Positions 1 through 11,371 are shown, numbered from the stretch's first letter. The stretch: 64,000 nt of DNA from Gelatoporia subvermispora B (GCA_000320605.2 KB445793.1:694556-758555); one strand, 5' to 3'. The notes: generated from the sequence alone by a model not told the origin. Translations and numbers: made by a program.

Positions 1-1560
1 CTGTGCGATTCGTTCATTTCATTGGGAAGCGATGTGGGTGTCGTGAGAGCTGTGGTCAATGGGACCGTATCATTCGGCGCGGCGTAAGAATTGATGCCTG
101 TTTGAAAGTGTAGACGCAGATCCTAGGAAAATTGATAGGCAGGTATATCACTGATGGATCGACTCCGTTGAGATTCCTCGTTATACTATTTATAATCATG
201 ACAGGTCCCCATCGTGTACTTGTCACAGAACAGATGCCTCATGTCCACCTCGCTTTTCTTTTCGACCGAGCCCGACGGTCACGTTGCAAAATCGACATAC
301 ATGCATTGTATGGGCGCGGGGACGCCAAGTTTGCATTTGAGTGCCTAGCGTATGATCGACCAAGTCAACATCCTCTCAGCTATGCATGCAGCATTTTGTC
401 AGTTGGACTGCAGAGAAACAGGACGAGTTAGTAAGTGTATTGATTAGTCTGATGCGGCTCACCGAAGTTAACCTCACACGGGATGCCGGAACGCTACCCA
501 GGCCAATAACCGAACAGGGGGCGCCAACACATCGTAGGGATGCACCGTTGGTATGGTACTCGGGTGGTATGGTACTCGGGTGATCATTTAGCGCTATCGT
601 TTCGTGGTACGTTATCAGCAATGCGCACCTCCGAAACTCTCGAAAACGACGTAATATCACGGCTGCGGAATGTGATACTTACATTGACCTGATCCTCCGG
701 AACCTCAGGTACACTGGGTTTGGACTGTTCATGGCCCCCTTCTAGACCTTCGGCTACTGTTATGTCCACGATAGCGCTCTGGTTGTGTCTCTTCGGCAGT
801 GTAGCGTTGAATGAGGTATGCACCCTCTTCGAGTGTGCACAACTGGGGGACTACGACAGGTACGAGTGCCTCTCGTAATTTGCATTATTTTTCTCTTCCC
901 GTTTATCCTATCAGGTCTTTCTCGTGTAGGATATTCAGGACCACAATTACGTATTCATACCGTATGTCGGCCAAGAACACCTCCAAAAAGGCGCTTGTTC
1001 CGTGGTCCGACCCTGGCCTGGGATAGTTGACCGAAGATGCCGCATTAACGTACAGTGAAAGATCACTCCTTGCAACAGGTACTGTTGCTCCGCCTTCCGA
1101 AGCCATTTGGTCGCGATGGACGGTCACGTAGCGTACACGTGATCTAGTGTCTGTCTAACGAATAAATCCTCCTCCTCCTCCAGCCTCCATGACTGCGGCA
1201 GCGGTACAAAAGTGCATCTCTTCGAAGCTGTACTGCCTCGACAGAAATCAGGAAAATTCAGATGAAAGTCCTAATGCAAAGCAGACAGTACTGTCGAAAT
1301 ATTTGCAACGTTTGGAACCATCAGGAAGGTAAAATTTGCCACATAGCCACTGATGCAAGGAGTGGTCTTGATGGTAGCAGTGATCTTCCACTCATGCCAC
1401 AGTGTGACTGATACGGCTTATCTCACGCATAGCAACTTGACCTTCCGTACTTAAGTACTGCGCAGCTGTTGGAAGCGATGACCGTCTCGCTATCATGTCT
1501 GGGTCTAGGCAACTGATGTCAAGCGATGTGGTTGCGTCGCTGAAATCGAAGTAAGCTCGC
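1..1560. other. No recognisable gene
   Basis: Both strands carry only short open frames with stops and no family signature. The one structure seen is a small perfect tandem duplication at 550-581, listed separately. The stretch is probably intergenic or decayed sequence upstream of the DUF6533 copies. Confidence 0.6.
550..581. repeat. Perfect 16-bp tandem duplication
   Basis: The unit GGTATGGTACTCGGGT occurs twice back to back (550-565 and 566-581). It lies in non-coding sequence, and no function is suggested by the context. Confidence 0.8.
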
Positions 1561-1626
1561 CCATTCACTGATCATGTCCAGGCTAATATTGGTGACATTC
1601 CTAGCTGGGTGAATAACTGCGGCAAC

Positions 1627-3242
1627 ATGGCGGCGTGTGGTGAGTCTCATCGTGAATGACGTTGCTTGTGTTTGTCTGAAGACAGTCTATACCTGCAGTT
1701 CTCGTCCTGTATGACCACCTGACGACCCTGTCCCAAGAGGTCGAGTTCATATGGGGTCGCCAATTCAGCAGCGTCACTCTGTTGTATCATCTGAATCGCT
1801 GGACTATATTTGTATGGGCAGTGAATGGGTTCATACCGGGCCTAGCAACACTTTCGGTAAGTGCGCGACATTTGACGTTACCCACCGCCTAGTCGTTGAC
1901 ATGAACCCAGGGGTATGGCGCATAACCACTGCATAGTCCAGAATTCTAAGACATTCTGCGCCTCCAAGGTGCATTGGAATGGAGATTTTTGGTGAAGCCA
2001 ATGATATTCTGTTGGCCATTGTCTGGATGGGTGAGAATCCTTCGTTCTTTTTGCCATAGCTGTGGAGAATACTAAGATACGGATTTCATGGAGCCTTCTC
2101 TGCAATTCGAATGTTTGCGATCAGCGGCGGCAATTGGTGGTTTGCAATTGCTTCCTTTCTGCTGACGTCGGTCACGGTTGGAACCAACGCAGTGAGACGA
2201 CTGATATATGTGATATACAGCAACCGCTACTAACGTTTGCATTTGTATACTCCCATACTCCAGTACTACTCTTTTGCTACAACCTCATTCGAAGTCGAAG
2301 TGTTCCCTGTTTTAGGCCCGCAATGCGTCATAGGGACCAAACTCAGCGATTCGATAACATTTAAGTGCGTCTGGAATTAATTGTCAGACTGCGTATACTC
2401 ATCATGCGATAGGCGTAGGTCGTTGGCGCCGTTATTTAAACCCGAAACTTACAGAGTTTAACAGTCGAAGTTGCTACAAGAGTGTGCATGATTGCAGCAG
2501 ATACCCTCATATTGGTCGTCACCTGGTCTAAGACGTACGTCATGAAAAGAGATGCAATTCGACACAATATCGCGGTTCCGTTGGCTACAACGTTACTCGC
2601 TGATGGTAAGTAGACCTTCCATTCGCAATTACGATGGTTTTGATCTGGAATCCAGGTACTACCTACTTCATGTGAGGGTATGGTGCATTTTAACAAGGCG
2701 TTCGTTCACATGACTCGGATAGCATGCTTTTGTCTTTGAATGTGATGAGCATTGTAGGCTATGCGACCAACGTAAGCTCTTTGACTCTCTTTGTGCGTTT
2801 GCATTCAATTTTGTTCGGTATCTAGGTATTCCCCGACGTCTCTGAACTTTTCACGACCCCGTAAGACCACGAACATCACTTATCGCACCGAACCGGTACT
2901 AATTCACGCAGATTACTGTCGATTATTATATCCCACTTTCTGCTCAACCTCCGCCAAGTCGCAGGAGGTCCGCGTTTTGACGAAATGGACATGTCTCGGC
3001 CGTCTTTTGTTACTCCCCTGGCCGATGAAGCGACATCTTCGCGGCCTAACAATGGACGACTCGCATCCTTCATCGACAACATGGGCGAGCAGTTGAACCG
3101 TGGTTCGCCTACATCAGATAGCGACATCTCCTGGGCCATCGGGAATAACGAAAATGCTGATATCGAAAGAGGCGCTAATGTTCCTTGTTCCAGAGGTGCA
3201 GAACACGATGTCCCTGCTACTCGCTCAAGTGATGTTGCTTGA
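1627..3242 (+). pseudogene. DUF6533-type membrane protein, copy A (probably decayed)
   Basis: I recognise the DUF6533 family of Agaricomycete multi-pass membrane proteins; its function is unknown. The N-terminal domain is clear. Exon 1 (1627-1639) joins exon 2 (1699-1856) to read VLVLYDHLTTLSQEVEFIWG, followed by a segment ending LLYHLNRW, the family hallmark of acidic-I-W and N-R-Y/W. Further on come a transmembrane piece near 2495-2610 (ADTLILVVTW then KTY), MLLSLNVMSIVGYATN (about 2725-2771), and the C-terminal SHFLLNLRQVA at about 2930, followed by an acidic tail with FIDNMGEQL ending at 3242. The centre (1900-2450) cannot be joined cleanly: the expected R-V-x-A-L-Y helix is replaced by out-of-frame sequence. 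I therefore favour a decaying gene, although an unusual intron pattern could hide an intact one. Copy B lies just downstream in the same orientation. Confidence 0.55.
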
Positions 3243-4579
3243 CGCAACGTCAGAAATTCGAGGAGCACGTATAAATCAGAGCCTCTGTAGTCGTTTACTG
3301 TTTGTAACTCTGTGAATGAGCCCAGCTGAGCGTGGATATTGCGCTCCGCAGTTTCTGACTCATCACAAATGCAAGGCGCTTCTACTGTTAATTCCAAGCA
3401 GCGAGATACTACCCCAACCTAGGCTTATATCTGTCCGATCAGATCGACAGCTTGGATCGCACAAAATACACTCAGCCCTTATGGTGCGCGGAGGCATGTT
3501 GCAGAGGGTCGGTTCTGCGTAACGTCAGTACGGACTATCAGGGCCTTTCCTTTCTAGGTGGAGTGGCAAGGCTAAGCGCTATGATGGTGATAACATAGGA
3601 ACTTCAGCACAGGCTGACGAGCTGATCTCGGTCAAGGACGCATCACGCCGTTTCTCTCACAGACGTTCTGGTTTAATAATGCCATCCGCAGCACGAGGAG
3701 ATAGGTGATGATGACCCAAGCGATCATACAGGTCCCTGACGTCTTGGGATCGTTCGTACTAGGCTGGTGGATTTCTCATCGACTCTATCTACACCGTCAA
3801 ACGGGAATGCGGCAAAGAGACCTTACGTTTCAGCGATGTTCCTCCGTTGGATCTCTTCTGAGTGCCAGCCTGAGTGTCCTCTGCCTGGATGGCCCACGGG
3901 CGGATGGGGTAGTCTCTGCTTTATAGGGTTAAGTACCACAAGCTAGAGACTGCACGTCGAGTCTGGTGCATTGCACAGCAACAGTGGTGCGCTTACATCA
4001 TTCTATTCCTCTGCAGAGCTGTCTTCCTCAGCGCTGTCAGCGATGAGACCTCGATGTGCATTGGCGGTTTGGGCGTCTGGCATGTCCTGCCGGACAACGA
4101 GTCGACTCATGGGTCCCGTCGTTATGCCGGCAGTGACATAACTAAGGGAGGCCAACCACGTACGAAGAGTAGAGCTATAGTGACCTTCGCCGTTGCTTTC
4201 CATACTCATGAGATACATCTCCATGCCTGTCCGAGTCCGACTTGGCAGATCAAGTAATTGTCTTCCTGCAATCCAAGTGAAATTAAGAGATCAATACTCT
4301 ACTGCTCCTAAGATCGATAACAGGGTTCCCATGCATTGACAACATCTTCCGCGAGTGTCATCGTCATTTGCCCTCACCATGTGTTGATCAAAAATCAAAA
4401 GAAGTCAGAATATCTGCGAAGGCGACGTGAATCTATGCACTGATTTTCGTCTTTGCTCAGTTGCATCGGTGCTACCCTTTTCGATGAGATTGTCGATATT
4501 CTCCTATATGACATATGGTCAGATACTGCCATCGATCTTAGATTGAATTCGATTTGATATACTCTACATTGTTTCCCCC
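3243..4579. other. Spacer between DUF6533 copies A and B
   Basis: No confident gene. A short + strand frame near 3705-3926 holds one hydrophobic stretch (VLGSFVLGWWISHRLY). A - strand frame at 4003-4224 ends in an acidic tail (SAEEDSSAEE). Either could be a relic of a related membrane-protein gene, but no joined model can be built. Confidence 0.4.
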
Positions 4580-5605
4580 TGTCCGTATGTACGCAGTCAG
4601 CGGCGGAAACTGGTGGCTGTCTTCAGCAGCGAATTCTGTGAGAAAAGCGCGAATTCGTTAACATTCGCACACTGATCTTTACACACTTTTATCAGTACCT
4701 GTCCTTCGCTGAGACATTGTTTCAAGTTGACGTCGACCCTGTCTTAGGTCCGCAGTGCAATGTCGGGAGCAACCTTCCCCAGTCCATGGTTGCGATGCGA
4801 GTAGCCTAAAATCACAATTCCATTCCCGATAGTCACTAGTGAGCAGACGTGAGCCTGTTCTCCCGAACTGGGGATAATAGAACAAAGACTCACCACCATG
4901 TAGTGGAAGTCTCCACCAGAGTGTGCCTTATTGCAGCAGACATTCTGATCCTGCTCGTAACCTATTGAAGTGTCCCTTGCCACAATGCTGCTCAAAGATG
5001 GTTCATGTGTTACGAACTCTGGAATAGGTGTTTCGATGTTGATCGAAGTGCAGGCTTAATGTACTTTGTGTAGGCCAGATCGGCCTGTCTCATATGAGAT
5101 TGTGACGTGAAATCAGTTGTGCAGAATGCTTCTGGGACTCAACATCCTCAGCATCGTCGGATACGCTACAGATGTGAGTCATGCAAGAGCATGCCCGGAC
5201 GAGACTGACACCACCCTATAGGTATTTTTGACATCCGAATTTTTCACAACGCCCTACGTGCATCTGCAAATTCTCGCCACTGGGCCGCATCCTGACACGT
5301 CCCAGGCTCTCGTCGATTGTCACAACGCACTTTCTGCTAAATCTTCGCCAAGTCGCAGCCAGCCCCAACAGCCAGGGCAGCCTCGGCGTCCCGCTTTCGT
5401 CCGGTCGCAATATGACGAACAAGCTCGACAGCAGTCAACAGGCCTCGTGTTTGCTTCATTTGTGGACAACATGGGTGAGGAGCTGATTCATCACTCCAAC
5501 ACATCCGATGATGACTCGAAATCGACATGGATTAGCGACGATGTCTCGAATAATGCTCTTGGACCCCGAAAGCACGACGACCCAGAGGCTGTGATAGGTC
5601 GTTAA
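4580..5605 (+). pseudogene. DUF6533-type membrane protein, copy B (broken)
   Basis: Partial second copy of the family seen at 1627-3242. Matching landmarks occur in the same order: SGGNWW near 4600, DPVLGPQCNVGSN near 4735, CLIAADILILLVTY at about 4925-4975, SLATMLLKDGS at about 4971-5003, MLLGLNILSIVGYATD at about 5126-5173, VFLTSEFFTTP at about 5221, THFLLNLRQVAA near 5325, and FASFVDNMGEEL with an acidic tail ending at 5605. It is disrupted. A TGA at 4976-4978 follows the helix where copy A continues W-S-K-T-Y, the next homologous block is in another frame, and the intervening segment of about 19 codons is missing. A second frame change lies between the LRQVAA block and the C-terminal tail. 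No N-terminal DUF6533 domain is visible upstream. Non-functional in this assembly unless these are sequence errors. Confidence 0.65.
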
Positions 5606-5857
5606 GATGACGACTGAAGGGTATGCTGTGGCAAATTCAGCGCTCCGACGCGAATCCCCGTTGGATGTGTTCCATATAATAGCAAATAGCAAAGATAGGA
5701 CGATAGTAGATCGTTCGATTTGCGACCTTACAGGAGCAGCAGTTTCGTCCAGATCACCTTTCGCGAGCCTTTCACTCCACTCAATACACCGGGATGTCAT
5801 TGAACATAAGGAACTACAAATACAAGCTGGTCATGCCTCACGCTACGGTTTGTCGAG

Positions 5858-6766
5858 TTATGCTGGGATCTTGACACCAGCCTGGAACGCCGGGCGTTGC
5901 ACGGCGCGCTCGAGCCAGTCCTGAACGTGCGCCAATTTTTCAGCAATGGCCTCTATGAAGTAAGCAAAAGCTTGGCGACCGACCTTGACATGCGGCCACT
6001 CGTCAAGGCTCTCGATTCCAGCAATTTCATGAACCCTGATCCACGGGAGGACATTAATGTCCGCAATACTGTACACGCCACGGCCCGGGCCTGCGAGCCA
6101 GTCGCGGTCGCTCAGGCGTATCTCGAGAACGCCGAAGAGACGCTTCGTCTCGTTGGTAAAGCCTAATAGAGCAGACAATCAGAACAGCTCTGTTGGGCCA
6201 TGGATCAAGCCACTCACGCGTCTTGGCGTAGGGAACGTCCTCAGTTGCGAAGCGGCGAAAGAAGGCCGCCTGGCCATGCATGGGGCCCACACCTCCGTGC
6301 TAAGCGCAGGCCGCATGAGGGCGCTACTCACATGCGAGAAGACGTTCCGGTGCTCACCGCGAAGAGGATCCACTGCAGCGACTCGCTCCAGAGATTCGGG
6401 TCCTGGTCCTTGTCAAATCCGAATTTTCCCTCCTTGTCGTAGTGCTCCTGGAGGTAGACCAAAATCGCAGCGGTCTCGAAGACGGTAAAGTTGTCGCGCG
6501 AGCGGTCGATAAGCACGGGGATACGCCCGTTCGGGTTCAGCTTGATGTACCAGGGCTCCTTCTGCGTGTTCTTGCTGATGTCAATCTTGACATAGCTAGA
6601 GGCGCGTCACGTGAGTATGAGTGCGCAAAGGGTTGGCAGAGTAAGCTCACTCGTATTCGAGCCCGTATGCCGCCTTCAGCTCCTCAAAAAAGATGGACAC
6701 CTTCTGTCCATTGGGAGTCCCGGCAGTATAGAGTAACAGAGGCTTAGAACCAGTGTCAGTGCTCAT
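5858..6766 (-). CDS. Glutathione S-transferase, Ure2p-like (246 aa)
   Basis: Cytosolic glutathione transferase, expected to conjugate glutathione to electrophiles or reduce peroxides. Exons 6651-6766, 6358-6595, 6218-6299 and 5858-6162, joined by GT-AG introns of 55-58 nt, give a closed 246-aa frame. The N-terminal thioredoxin fold (about residues 8-90) starts LLLYTAGTPNGQKVSIFFEE and carries the LNPNGRIPVL glutathione-site loop. The Ure2-class C-terminal helical domain follows, with GGVGPMHGQAAFF, ETKRLFGVLEIRL and YSIADINVLPWI (the conserved S-x-A-D N-capping motif). Length and motif order match fungal Ure2-like GSTs. A TATA-like element lies about 75 nt upstream. The neighbouring MIF4G-like gene is divergent, 1.3 kb away. 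The nitrogen-regulator role of yeast Ure2 should not be assumed: it depends on a prion-like N-terminus that is absent here. Confidence 0.93.
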
Positions 6767-6840
6767 TGTGGTTGCGTTCGAGGTATGAAGTGATCAACGA
6801 GAGAAAGAGATGCTGCAGAGTCGACAGGTCGAATGAGAGA

Positions 6841-6847
6841 TTATATA
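6841..6847 (-). promoter_or_regulatory. TATA-like box upstream of the GST gene
   Basis: Reads TATATAA on the minus strand, about 75 nt before the start codon of the GST gene at 6766. Position and sequence fit a core promoter, but it is inferred from sequence only. Confidence 0.45.
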
Positions 6848-7018
6848 GGTCGTCGACTCGTCGGACAGCCACGGACAAGTGGGAAGAGTCGCAGCATCAG
6901 ATACTGGTTAGCGTGGTCTTAATTCGTTCAGCTGAGCGATCGGTGTAATGTCCTCCCCGAAAGCAGTTTAGTAGAGTGGGATCGTTCATCGCCAGATGTC
7001 TGGGTATCTGTCTGCGAC

Positions 7019-7192
7019 CCTGAAAGTCTCCTATGGCGTGCTCACCATTCGGCTTGGGCATGCAGATGTGTTTGCCCTCTGAAAATCTCCTATGGCGTGC
7101 CCGCCATTGAGCTCAGGAGTTCCCAGACCAGTGCCTTTTTTCGCTCACCATTCGGCTCGGGTATGCAAATGTGTTTGCCCTCTGAAAGTCTC
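7019..7192. repeat. Interleaved imperfect direct repeats in an intergenic region
   Basis: A 49-bp unit at 7041-7089 recurs at 7144-7192 with four mismatches (core CTCACCATTCGGCT, then TGTTTGCCCTCTGAAA). Overlapping it, a roughly 30-bp unit (core TCTCCTATGGCGTGC) occurs at 7019-7047 and again at 7079-7107. The two repeat families have offsets of 103 and 60 bp, so the block arose by more than one duplication. Confidence 0.8.
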
Positions 7193-7917
7193 AAAACGAG
7201 AGTGATTCGAGACAACGATTCATGACATTCAAGCCGTTCAAGTTTCAGGTCACCCCGAAGTGATTCGTATGCAAAAGATCTGGACCCTCGCAGAGTTTCG
7301 CAGCAAAAGCTCAGGCAATAAACATCGGCGTCGCACGGAGAGCGACGAAGTAGCGACGGCGAAGGACGGCGTCGGTGAAGATACGCATATGGCAAAGCGC
7401 ATCATGACCTCGAGCTGTTCCTGTCTGAAGCGACGAGCGCCAAGATGCCTGCGGCTTTACCGGACCGAATCTCCCGCGAGTGGTCTCCATGCCATTCAAG
7501 ACCTTGTTTTCTTTCTCGTCTCTCCATTCCTTGCTTTTGCATGGGCAGTATCAATTACACTTGTCTAATATGCCGTAACTGCCTCCAAACAACTGGCTTA
7601 TGTAGTCGCAAGTAGAGGATACGTTTGACATGTGAACACAGCCAATTGTTCTATGAACGGTTCGTGGCTTCGGCGGCTGCACCGCTATTTGTTTCTGTCT
7701 GGCCGTTCTCGACGGTATTGACACTCAGCTTGCATACTGCTACGGAATGCCTCTTTGAGCGCAGCCGTGCATTGTGATTTCTAGAGCAGTCTTTGCGATG
7801 TGGGGAACCCCTATTGTCTCGTTTGTGGCCGTGAACTTGACGCGGATACTCCGCGAATGTGTTGTGGTCGCATAGTATACTCTGGCCACAAGGACTCTTT
7901 GACATCTGCTATACGCG

Positions 7918-7925
7918 TATAAATA
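7918..7925 (+). promoter_or_regulatory. TATA box of the MIF4G-like gene
   Basis: A consensus TATAAATA lies 125-132 nt upstream of the ATG at 8050. It is followed by a pyrimidine- and CA-rich leader (about 7960-8045) typical of basidiomycete 5' untranslated regions. Confidence 0.55.
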
Positions 7926-8049
7926 GGCCGAAAGTTCAAGTCCACATCCCAAATCAAGCGTACAACAGCCTCACCTCAAAAGCTCTCTGACCTTCCTAGG
8001 AACCCACACATCTCCAACTCACTTGCAAGCTACACGCACAATCCAAGAC

Positions 8050-9545
8050 ATGGCGACCTCAAACATCGTTTACGAATCTCTAGCACCATTACATGCTCCC
8101 AAAGCTGTTCCTCTCGATGAGGACCAACTGTGGACGGAATATCTCGACGCTCGAGAACGCCACACCGAGTTGCGCGGACGCTCGCCCATCTCCAGCTGCT
8201 CGAGCAGCAGTGGGGCATTCTTTGACGATGACCAGTGTAGCTCGTCAGCACAGAGCGGTTCGTCACCGGTCAATAACGCCTCAAATGTCAGCAATCTAAC
8301 ACCACTCCTACAGAGCCAGATCCTCCCAAGAGTGGCAACTTCTGGATCCAAGATCGCGCAGAACGCGCACAGCGCGAGTTCCTCCTGTCCCTCTCCAGTA
8401 ACCGCAGACAGCCCAGTCCAGCCCCCACACCCTCCCGGAGCATCTTCAATCCCTACGCTGCGCCATTCCTCCCTGCGTCCGCCCGCGCCACGCAGGCGCC
8501 CACACAGCCCCCTGTGTTCCCGGTGCCACTCTCCCAGCAACACACGCCCGGAATTGCAGTGAAGCCCAAATGGCTGTCGATGTTCCGCGCGGGAAGCGCC
8601 ACGGCGGACCACGTCGTGCGCAGGTCGTACGCACAGGCGGTCGCGCGTGCGGGCCCGTGGGACGCGGACGCGTTGCGCACGCTCGCCGAGGCGTTAGTGC
8701 AGCGCGCGACAGAGGGGTACGGCCCACAGCTTGCAAGCGTCGCGCCGTTCGCCCGCGCGGTGTACGACGCATTCGCACACGCTGAAGAGAACGGCGCGGG
8801 GCTCGCGGAGGACTTCCGCCAGGCACTCGTTTTCGTTGTGTCGCAGGAATTTGACGCTTGGTGGCAATCGGTACGTTTGAACTGTCACACGCGAGAGATT
8901 GTGCTTGCTAAGTTTGAGGTGTGATATAGGGAGCACCGACTGCGATCGCAAATACAACGCTGGAGAAGACACAGGCGTTCCTTGCGTCTGCGCTTGCGAT
9001 CGCCACGTTCGTCGCACATTTGTACGTCGCGGGGCTCGTCCCCGCCGCGTATGTCTTCCAATGTCTGGAAATCCTGGTGTGTGACATGTGCATGATCGAG
9101 GAGCTGCACGCGGTGCATGCCATTATCTCGCATTCGAATGCGACTCTCTGTGAGGACGTGCAGACGCTCGCGCTGATCGTGCGCACGCTCACCGCCCGAG
9201 CGGCGTTGATACATGACGGCGCGAGCGCGCTTGGTCAGGCGTTCAACCAGGCGGAGGTGCAGGCGTGGGTTCAGGTGAGTGCCCCGCAAATTATTTCCCT
9301 GTTGTTTGAGCAGGAGTTGACGCGTTTGGTTGCAGGAGATCTGCCAGCTTGTGCAAGGATGGCACGAGTCTTTGGTCGATTCGTCGCCCAGGCCCGCAGC
9401 TGCACCTGCTGTGCCACCGGGCCTCGGGTACGATGAGCTGCTGACGCCGACTACGCCATCGCACGCAACTGTCAGAGCACCTACCCGTCCGCAGCAGCGG
9501 CTAGTGTACAGGACGTACAGCGAGGCTGCGAGGGTGCATACGTGA
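8050..9545 (+). CDS. MIF4G-like domain protein, basidiomycete hypothetical (442 aa)
   Basis: Exons 8050-8268, 8316-8870, 8930-9274 and 9336-9545 join in phase to 442 codons. The N-terminal third is low-complexity and Ser/Pro-rich, with one charged segment (FWIQDRAERAQREFLL). From about residue 165 an all-alpha region begins with PKWLSMFRAGS. Its later helices read FVAHLYVAGLVPAAYVFQCL and ISHSNATLCEDV, the helical-repeat pattern of MIF4G domains as found in eIF4G-like scaffold proteins. The similarity is judged by pattern only. The C-terminus is a Pro/Thr-rich tail. The first acceptor is uncertain: two AGs sit two bases apart, and only the second (8314-8315) keeps the frame. If MIF4G-like, a role in mRNA binding or translation would follow, but that is inference. 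The coding GC content is higher in exon 2 than in the flanking genes. Confidence 0.75.
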
Positions 9546-9764
9546 TGCCTGGCTATAGCTGGCCTATAGTATATCGACAAGATGGCTTGTCAAGAGTACA
9601 TCCTGACCGCTTGTCTGATCCATTTCCGTCCATATTGGTTCTGATACAATTATCTACAATTATCCTGAGGTACTTCTGAGACGTCACATTTCTGCTGTTC
9701 GCCAGAGGGAGGTGCTCACCTCAAGTCTTAAATTTCAATCCGGCGGTCCGAGTCGAGAGGTCGC

Positions 9765-11215
9765 CTACGCCTTATGCGCAGGGACGTGATCTCGAACCCA
9801 TTGCGCGGTTTCTTCCGTAGTGTTCCAGAACATGTTGAAAGGGAAGAGCTCCCAGCTGGAAGCCCCTTCACTGGGCGGATGCAGAGCCAGAGCAGCCAGG
9901 GATAAGTACGTGTGGTACGGATCTGAGGGCACAGCACGTCGTGAGCACAGTGCTACTTCGATTGATCTCATTGGGGAACCTACCTGGGCGTTCTGAGGGC
10001 GCTTTGGCAATCCCACCAAACTTGTACTGGCACTGCGCCATCCAGAGCGCCAACGCTGTAGAGTCTACCAACTCGCCAGCGCCCAGTATCTGCACGACGT
10101 CAGAATCGTGTCGTGCACGGATAGGACAAATGTGCTTACACTGAGCGAGGCACCGCACCAGAAGCAGTAGCACGCGTCGGCGAGCTTGCCTGTGCGCCCG
10201 CAGAAACCGCCGCAGGACGTCTGGTTTTGCGTTAGCCAGCGGATGGTCCGCGCACGTTCTGCAGGGGTAATGCGCGTCTCGGGAGAGGATAGTGTGGTGC
10301 CGGGTGCCAGGTGGAGTGCTGCGAGAGCGCAGTACGTAGTACCGCCTTCACTCCGAATATCCCGTCAGTACTCAATCGTATGGACCAGAACTCTAGACGA
10401 ACCTAGTGCCTCGTTATACGGTATCTGCCCATATCCGCCTTCGTAGCTCTAGGAAAGTCGTCAATTTATGGAATCGTCGGGATAGAAATGGGCTAGCTAC
10501 GCTACAGCGCTGGATGTACGCAACCGCGCGGTCGATGTCGATGCCGGACCAGTCGTCGAGCATGCTGCTCAGCGCGAACGCGCAGTACACGGATCGGAGG
10601 TCGGCCTCACCGCCGTCCGGAAGTGCGGAGAAGCTGCCGTCCTCATGCTGGCATGCGCGGATCAATTGCACAATACCGGTGCGATTGAGTTTGCTGCAGT
10701 CGTCCCGGAGGATGGCGAGGGAGAGGAGTGCAGCGTAGGTCATGATGAGATGTGGTGCGTCATAGTCGCCATACTCATCCTAGGTCATCATGAGTACGAA
10801 TTGATTGAAGTTGATGTTCACTGCATACATTGCCGCCCTGCGGTGTCATGTAGGCACTCGGCTTGAAGCCTGTACCGTGCTTCCCGCCTGCTAATCCATG
10901 AACTACAGTAGTCTGCTGGAGCAGCGGAATTACGAACTGGTTTGTTGCTCCCATAGCCAATCTCTCCACTTTTGCCTATCCGTCTCACTGGTCTTTGTCG
11001 ATAAAGTTCCGAGTAAATCCAAAGTGCCGAAACAATAGAGTATCAGAGCAATCCTAGACAGTGCGATCGCGTTTAGTGCCGATCGGATATTTTTGCAGCT
11101 CAGCTGAGGCATACCGCGATGAGTCCACTTCAACTTGGGAGAAAGGCAGTCCAGACAAGCATATTTTACAATGCGAAGTGTGGCCGGTGCGGGCAAGACG
11201 GGGAAACGAAGACAT
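9765..11215 (-). CDS. Geranylgeranyltransferase type I beta subunit (357 aa)
   Basis: Catalytic beta subunit of GGTase-I, which attaches geranylgeranyl to C-terminal CAAX cysteines of Rho/Rac/Cdc42-type proteins; cytosolic, paired with a shared alpha subunit. Eight exons: 11115-11215, 10938-11053, 10829-10890, 10501-10779, 10403-10448, 10140-10345, 9984-10089, 9765-9922. All phases agree. Prenyltransferase repeats are visible: LDLLGTL, then GSFSALPDGGEADLRSVYC, then YEGGYGQIPYNEALGGTTYC, then SCGGFCGRTGKLADACYCFW. Zinc ligands fit the Asp-x-Cys of ADACYCFW and the His of DPYHTYLSL. The start ATG at 11215 gives the family's usual N-terminus (a cysteine-containing KICLSGLP segment and VDSSRIAL). 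The donor of the second intron (GTTCGT) is weak but restores homology. It is head-to-head with the lipase, only 156 bp apart. Confidence 0.95.
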
Positions 11216-11371
11216 TGCACGCAGGTGGCTGATCTGCAGTGCCTGGAACGAGCGATGAGCTTGAGCTTATCCGGGCGCTTCTGCTCAGAGTTATCCCGCC
11301 GCGGGATTTACCCCACAGGAAAACTAAATAAATAATCGTTGCATCATGCTCTGTTCGCTATTGCGCTCGAC
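11216..11371. promoter_or_regulatory. Short bidirectional promoter region
   Basis: Only 156 bp separate the divergent start codons of CDC43 (-) and the lipase (+). An AT-rich AACTAAATAAATAATC tract at about 11322-11338 lies close to the lipase ATG. Shared regulation is possible but not shown by the sequence. Confidence 0.5.

Larger units (their letters stand above)
6767..8049. other. Divergent intergenic region (GST / MIF4G-like)
   Basis: About 1.28 kb between two divergently transcribed genes. It contains TATA-like elements near each gene and a cluster of interleaved imperfect repeats at 7019-7192. Open frames here are short and show no domain. Confidence 0.6.

Noticed and set aside
8070..8612. 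Minus-strand frame opposite the MIF4G-like gene
   Set aside because: Its length reflects GC-rich codons of the sense exon; the sense model splices cleanly over four exons.
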